Below are positions 4,517 through 6,540 of a DNA stretch of 6,540 bases, one piece after another; positions within the stretch are counted from its first letter, which is position 1; each line of letters starts with the position of its first letter. The position numbers were made by a program, and so were the translations under genes. This DNA comes from an uncultured Lachnospiraceae bacterium (GTDB lineage: Bacteria; Bacillota; Clostridia; Lachnospirales; Lachnospiraceae). Below the pieces are notes generated by a model, which worked only from the letters and a program-made list of their open reading frames with translations, was not told where the DNA came from and ran no database searches. The stretch lies in NCBI GenBank assembly GCA_947631075.1, contig CANRJU010000157.1, positions 1-6,540 on the forward strand. Reading direction: 5' to 3'.

Positions 4517-4753
4517 CTTTGCCTTTTTCTTGGCAGGGCTTACATAAGCGGCCTTTCCTTGCGGAAATATGTGGAAAGAATCCGATCCGTTCATTGCAAT
4601 ATAGTTTTGAGATTCTAGGCTCTTGATAAAGGGAAGGCAATTGTTTGTTGTCATGCCGTATTCCTTTGCAAGTTTGGTAATGGTACAATCATCATATTCG
4701 TTGGCGAGCTTGATAGCCGCGCCGAGGAAATCATTATCATTCGTAATTTTCAT
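4409..4753 (-). CDS. Winged-helix protein with C-terminal membrane anchor
   Basis: A 114-residue protein on the strand opposite to the tail genes. Residues about 5-53 look like a small winged-helix domain: FLGAAIKLANEYDDC, then TITKLAKEYGM as the first HTH helix, TTNNCLPFIKSLESQ as the recognition helix and NYIAMN...HIFPQ as the wing. A basic linker (PAKKKAK) leads to a single transmembrane helix at about 88-108, then a short polar end. AAGGAG (minus strand, plus 4761-4766) is 7 bases from the start, and an extended -10 promoter lies just upstream, so this gene is well supported. A DNA-binding domain tethered to the membrane is unusual for a phage regulator. Expression from the prophage state, apart from late transcription, is likely. 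Confidence 0.8.
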   Translation of the reverse strand: MKITNDNDFLGAAIKLANEYDDCTITKLAKEYGMTTNNCLPFIKSLESQNYIAMNGSDSFHIFPQGKAAYVSPAKKKAKSVFKLSVSLLKYVVSYILGIISGLVIAYFTHKFGW

Positions 4754-4780
4754 ACTTTTTCTCCTTAGTAAGATGGAGAA

Positions 4781-4789
4781 ATTATACCA
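4781..4789 (-). promoter_or_regulatory. Extended -10 promoter of the winged-helix gene
   Basis: Read on the minus strand the sequence is TGGTATAAT, a perfect TG-N-TATAAT extended -10 (TATAAT at plus 4781-4786). The -35 region is weak (GTGCAA, plus 4804-4809, 17-bp spacing), which extended -10 promoters tolerate. Transcription would start near 4774, leaving a leader of about 20 nt that holds the AAGGAG ribosome binding site. Confidence 0.68.
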
Positions 4790-4796
4790 TATTTCG

Positions 4797-4830
4797 ACAG
4801 GGTTTGCACCCTGTTATTTTTATGCAAACC
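4797..4830. repeat. Two overlapping inverted repeats between winged-helix gene and tape measure
   Basis: ACAGGG (4797-4802) and CCCTGT (4809-4814) form a 6-bp hairpin followed on the plus strand by TATTTTT, so it may be a weak plus-strand terminator. GGTTTGCA (4801-4808) and TGCAAACC (4823-4830) form a second perfect 8-bp dyad with a 14-nt gap. The two share 4801-4802 and so exclude each other as RNA structures. Both cover the -35 side of the minus-strand promoter, so one may be an operator. Confidence 0.45.
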
Positions 4831-4832
4831 GA

Positions 4833-4874
4833 CCCACATTTGGAGTGGGCCGCTAACCTCGAACAGTTGGAGGT
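4833..4874 (+). promoter_or_regulatory. Structured leader and ribosome binding site of the tape measure gene
   Basis: CCCAC (4833-4837) pairs with GTGGG (4845-4849). Next, ACCTC (4856-4860) is complementary to GAGGT (4870-4874), which overlaps the tape measure Shine-Dalgarno GGAGGT (4869-4874). The second pairing could mask the ribosome binding site and dampen translation of tape measure protein, which is needed in few copies. The pairing is short, so this is tentative. Confidence 0.35.
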
Positions 4875-4882
4875 AGATTTTT

Positions 4883-6540
4883 ATGGCAAACGATGTAATT
4901 GATACCCTGTCGCTTGAAATTAACTCTTCGGCGAAGAATGCCTATGCTTCCATCGACGCATTACTCGGGAGGCTTAACAAACTTAACGGCGCGTTAAATG
5001 GAATTAACACAGGCAGGCTTAATAGCCTTTCAACAAGCGTTTCGAGACTAGGGCAATCTGTGAGTACATTCACACAGAATGTAAAAACCGCAGATTTTAC
5101 CAGAATTGCAAGCGGCTTGAACAAGTTGGCTACTGTTGATTTTTCGGGGCTTGCGAATACGGCAGGTGCAATTCATAACCTTTCCAACAGCCTTACTGGA
5201 TTAAATGGGATTTCTTTCGACGCGCAGGGTCTCACAAACCTCATTAACGGCGTATCAAAGTTAGGAAGGAAAACCGTTACTCAAGCGGCGCAAAATATAC
5301 CGCAACTCACGACCGCACTTTCCGGGCTTGTGACACAATTAAACAGCATCGGAACTATAAATTTTGATTTAACAAGTCTTTCAAACCTTGTATCTTCCGT
5401 GTCAAGGCTCGGTGGGAAAAACGCCGGAAATGCTCCGCAAAATATGCAGAACATCGCCAACGGACTTAAGAACATGATGGCTACGCTGTCGAAAGCGCCG
5501 AGGGTAAGCAACAATGTTATCCGTCTTGCGGAAGCAATGGGGCGTATCTCTTCCAATGGCTCTAGGGCAGGAGCGGCGGCGAGAAGTTTGTCTAGCAATA
5601 TTCGGTCATTCGGCAACAGTGCAACGAAAACAGAAAAGAAAACAAGAAGCCTTGCGCTTTCTATCGGAAAGCTTGTTGCCACTTTTTATGCAATAAAACG
5701 AATCGGAAAGGGACTATTTGAATCGGTTGAAAACTCAATGAATTATCTTGAGACTTTCAACTATTTTAATGCCGCGTTTAATCAAGTGGCGGATAAGGCG
5801 GCAGGTGAGTGGCAGGAAGCCGGTTATAAATCTGCGGAGGAATACGCAAACTCATTCAGCAAGAGGGCACGTGAACTTACCGCGAAAATGACCGGCTTCA
5901 ATGTTGCGGACAACGGTCTTTTGTCGGAAACGGGCGGCGCGTCGCTTGGAATGGACGCAAATATGCTCTTGAATTATCAAGCGACTTTCGGGCAGATTTC
6001 CTCTTCGATGGGTGTTGCGTCCGAAAACGCTTTGCGTCTGTCTGACGCGCTGACGATGATCGGCGCAGACCTCGCATCCGTAAGGAATGAGGACTTCTCG
6101 AAAGTATACGACAATTTGACGTCCGGCATTGTCGGAATGAGCCGTGCGGTTGACAAGTACGGCGTGAACATCAGAGTTGCCAATCTGGAACAGCAGGCAC
6201 AGGCGCTCGGAATAGACGCGTCCGTTTCAGCGATGAGTCAAGCTGACAAGGCGCTATTGAGAACTATTACAATTCTTGACTCAACGCGCTATGCATGGGC
6301 GGATTTGTCGAAAACGATCAATATGCCTGCCAATCAGATAAGGCTTTTAAAGCAGAACTTTGTTGCTTTGTCTCGCTCAATCGGAAACATTTTCTTGCCG
6401 ATCGTGGCGAAAGTCCTGCCGTATCTGAACGCTATGACAATAGCGCTTCGCAGACTCTTTGAGTTTATCGGGAAACTGCTCGGAGTGGATAAGACAATCG
6501 GTGACTGGGGTTCATCGGTTGCCGGAGGCTCAGATGCTTT
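4883..6540 (+). CDS. Phage tail tape measure protein (N-terminal 552 residues, 3' end outside window)
   Basis: The tape measure sets siphophage tail length, fills the tail tube lumen and helps DNA enter the host. ATG 4883 follows GGAGGT (4869-4874) at 8 bases, and the frame is open to the right edge with no stop. Residues about 45-235 are a low-complexity, Leu/Ser/Asn/Gly-rich helical repeat with recurring VS[RK]LG at 53-57, 124-128 and 173-177. Then follow SIGKLVATFYAIKRIGKGL and ESVENSMNYLETFNYFNAAF (about 260-299), a stretch typical of Firmicute tape measures. A further helical region comes next, and a hydrophobic segment at about 499-523 (RSIGNIFLPIVAKVLPYLNAMTIAL). Such proteins usually exceed 700 residues, so a large part is missing. 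It is separated from its chaperone genes by 4.1 kb. Confidence 0.92.
   Translation, partial: MANDVIDTLSLEINSSAKNAYASIDALLGRLNKLNGALNGINTGRLNSLSTSVSRLGQSVSTFTQNVKTADFTRIASGLNKLATVDFSGLANTAGAIHNLSNSLTGLNGISFDAQGLTNLINGVSKLGRKTVTQAAQNIPQLTTALSGLVTQLNSIGTINFDLTSLSNLVSSVSRLGGKNAGNAPQNMQNIANGLKNMMATLSKAPRVSNNVIRLAEAMGRISSNGSRAGAAARSLSSNIRSFGNSATKTEKKTRSLALSIGKLVATFYAIKRIGKGLFESVENSMNYLETFNYFNAAFNQVADKAAGEWQEAGYKSAEEYANSFSKRARELTAKMTGFNVADNGLLSETGGASLGMDANMLLNYQATFGQISSSMGVASENALRLSDALTMIGADLASVRNEDFSKVYDNLTSGIVGMSRAVDKYGVNIRVANLEQQAQALGIDASVSAMSQADKALLRTITILDSTRYAWADLSKTINMPANQIRLLKQNFVALSRSIGNIFLPIVAKVLPYLNAMTIALRRLFEFIGKLLGVDKTIGDWGSSVAGGSDA

Noticed and set aside
4681..4689. Plus-strand TGGTACAAT as an extended -10 promoter for the tape measure
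   Set aside because: It matches TG-N-TA-AAT-like consensus by eye but lies inside the minus-strand coding sequence with no -35 at 17 bp. It is a single short match.
4807..4815. CACCCTGTT repeated at 1-9 and 4807-4815, as a possible island boundary repeat
   Set aside because: Nine bases shared at sites that are not the two edges of the cargo region; flanking bases do not match, so chance is sufficient.
4623..4856. 77-codon plus-strand open frame before the tape measure
   Set aside because: It is antisense to the better-supported winged-helix gene, runs through the promoter and hairpin region, and lacks a ribosome binding site.
739..4882. Insertion sequence, integrase-type attachment sites, tRNA or CRISPR array in the cargo region
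   Set aside because: No transposase or recombinase, no matching terminal repeats at the two boundaries, no tRNA-like cloverleaf and no regularly spaced repeats were seen.
5281..5682. 133-codon minus-strand open frame inside the tape measure gene
   Set aside because: It is a shadow of the repetitive, Leu/Ser-rich tape measure coding strand with no initiation signals.

Overview
The window reads as part of the late (tail) region of a temperate phage or prophage of a low-GC Gram-positive host, most likely a Clostridia-type Firmicute. The supporting signs are strong GGAGG-type ribosome binding sites, sigma-A-like promoters, a free-standing Spo0A C-terminal domain, and the family styles of the tail chaperone, tape measure and BRO antirepressor. 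I cannot name the host species.

Layout, left to right. (1) 1-738: the two overlapping tail assembly chaperone frames (G and GT). They are joined by an in-frame T TTT TTA slippery heptamer at 265-271 that can produce the G-GT fusion by -1 frameshifting. An intrinsic terminator follows at once. (2) About 768-1913: an AT-rich pair, a membrane protein with a C-terminal 'PAG-x-Y' type domain and a small lipoprotein, closed by a terminator; together they look like phage 'moron' cargo. (3) 1914-2312: a ribbon-helix-helix (RHH) regulator with its own promoter and paired repeats. At its 3' end, on the opposite strand, is a near-consensus promoter followed by about 75 nt and a perfect intrinsic terminator. 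This predicts a small antisense RNA complementary to the RHH mRNA tail. (4) 2313-4205: five genes with stop/start overlaps: a small helical protein, a Spo0A-C-like protein, a second small helical protein, an HNH endonuclease and a BRO-N/ORF6C antirepressor, ending in a strong terminator. (5) 4217-4860: a small plus-strand gene that converges on and overlaps a minus-strand gene for a winged-helix protein with a C-terminal membrane anchor. The latter has an extended -10 promoter. (6) 4883-6540: the N-terminal 552 residues of the tape measure protein, running off the right edge.

How it fits together. In most siphophage tail operons the G/GT chaperones lie directly upstream of the tape measure gene, whose product they bind during tail tube assembly. 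Here about 4.1 kb of cargo separates them. The cargo has its own promoters, at least three good plus-strand terminators, and four putative DNA-binding regulators (RHH, Spo0A-C, BRO, winged helix). I infer that this is an accessory island lodged in the tail operon, partly expressed independently of late transcription, and that late transcription must pass its terminators or restart. The most distinctive signal is the predicted antisense RNA at the RHH 3' end, which has the geometry of a type I toxin-antitoxin antitoxin but sits beside a regulator gene instead of a toxin.
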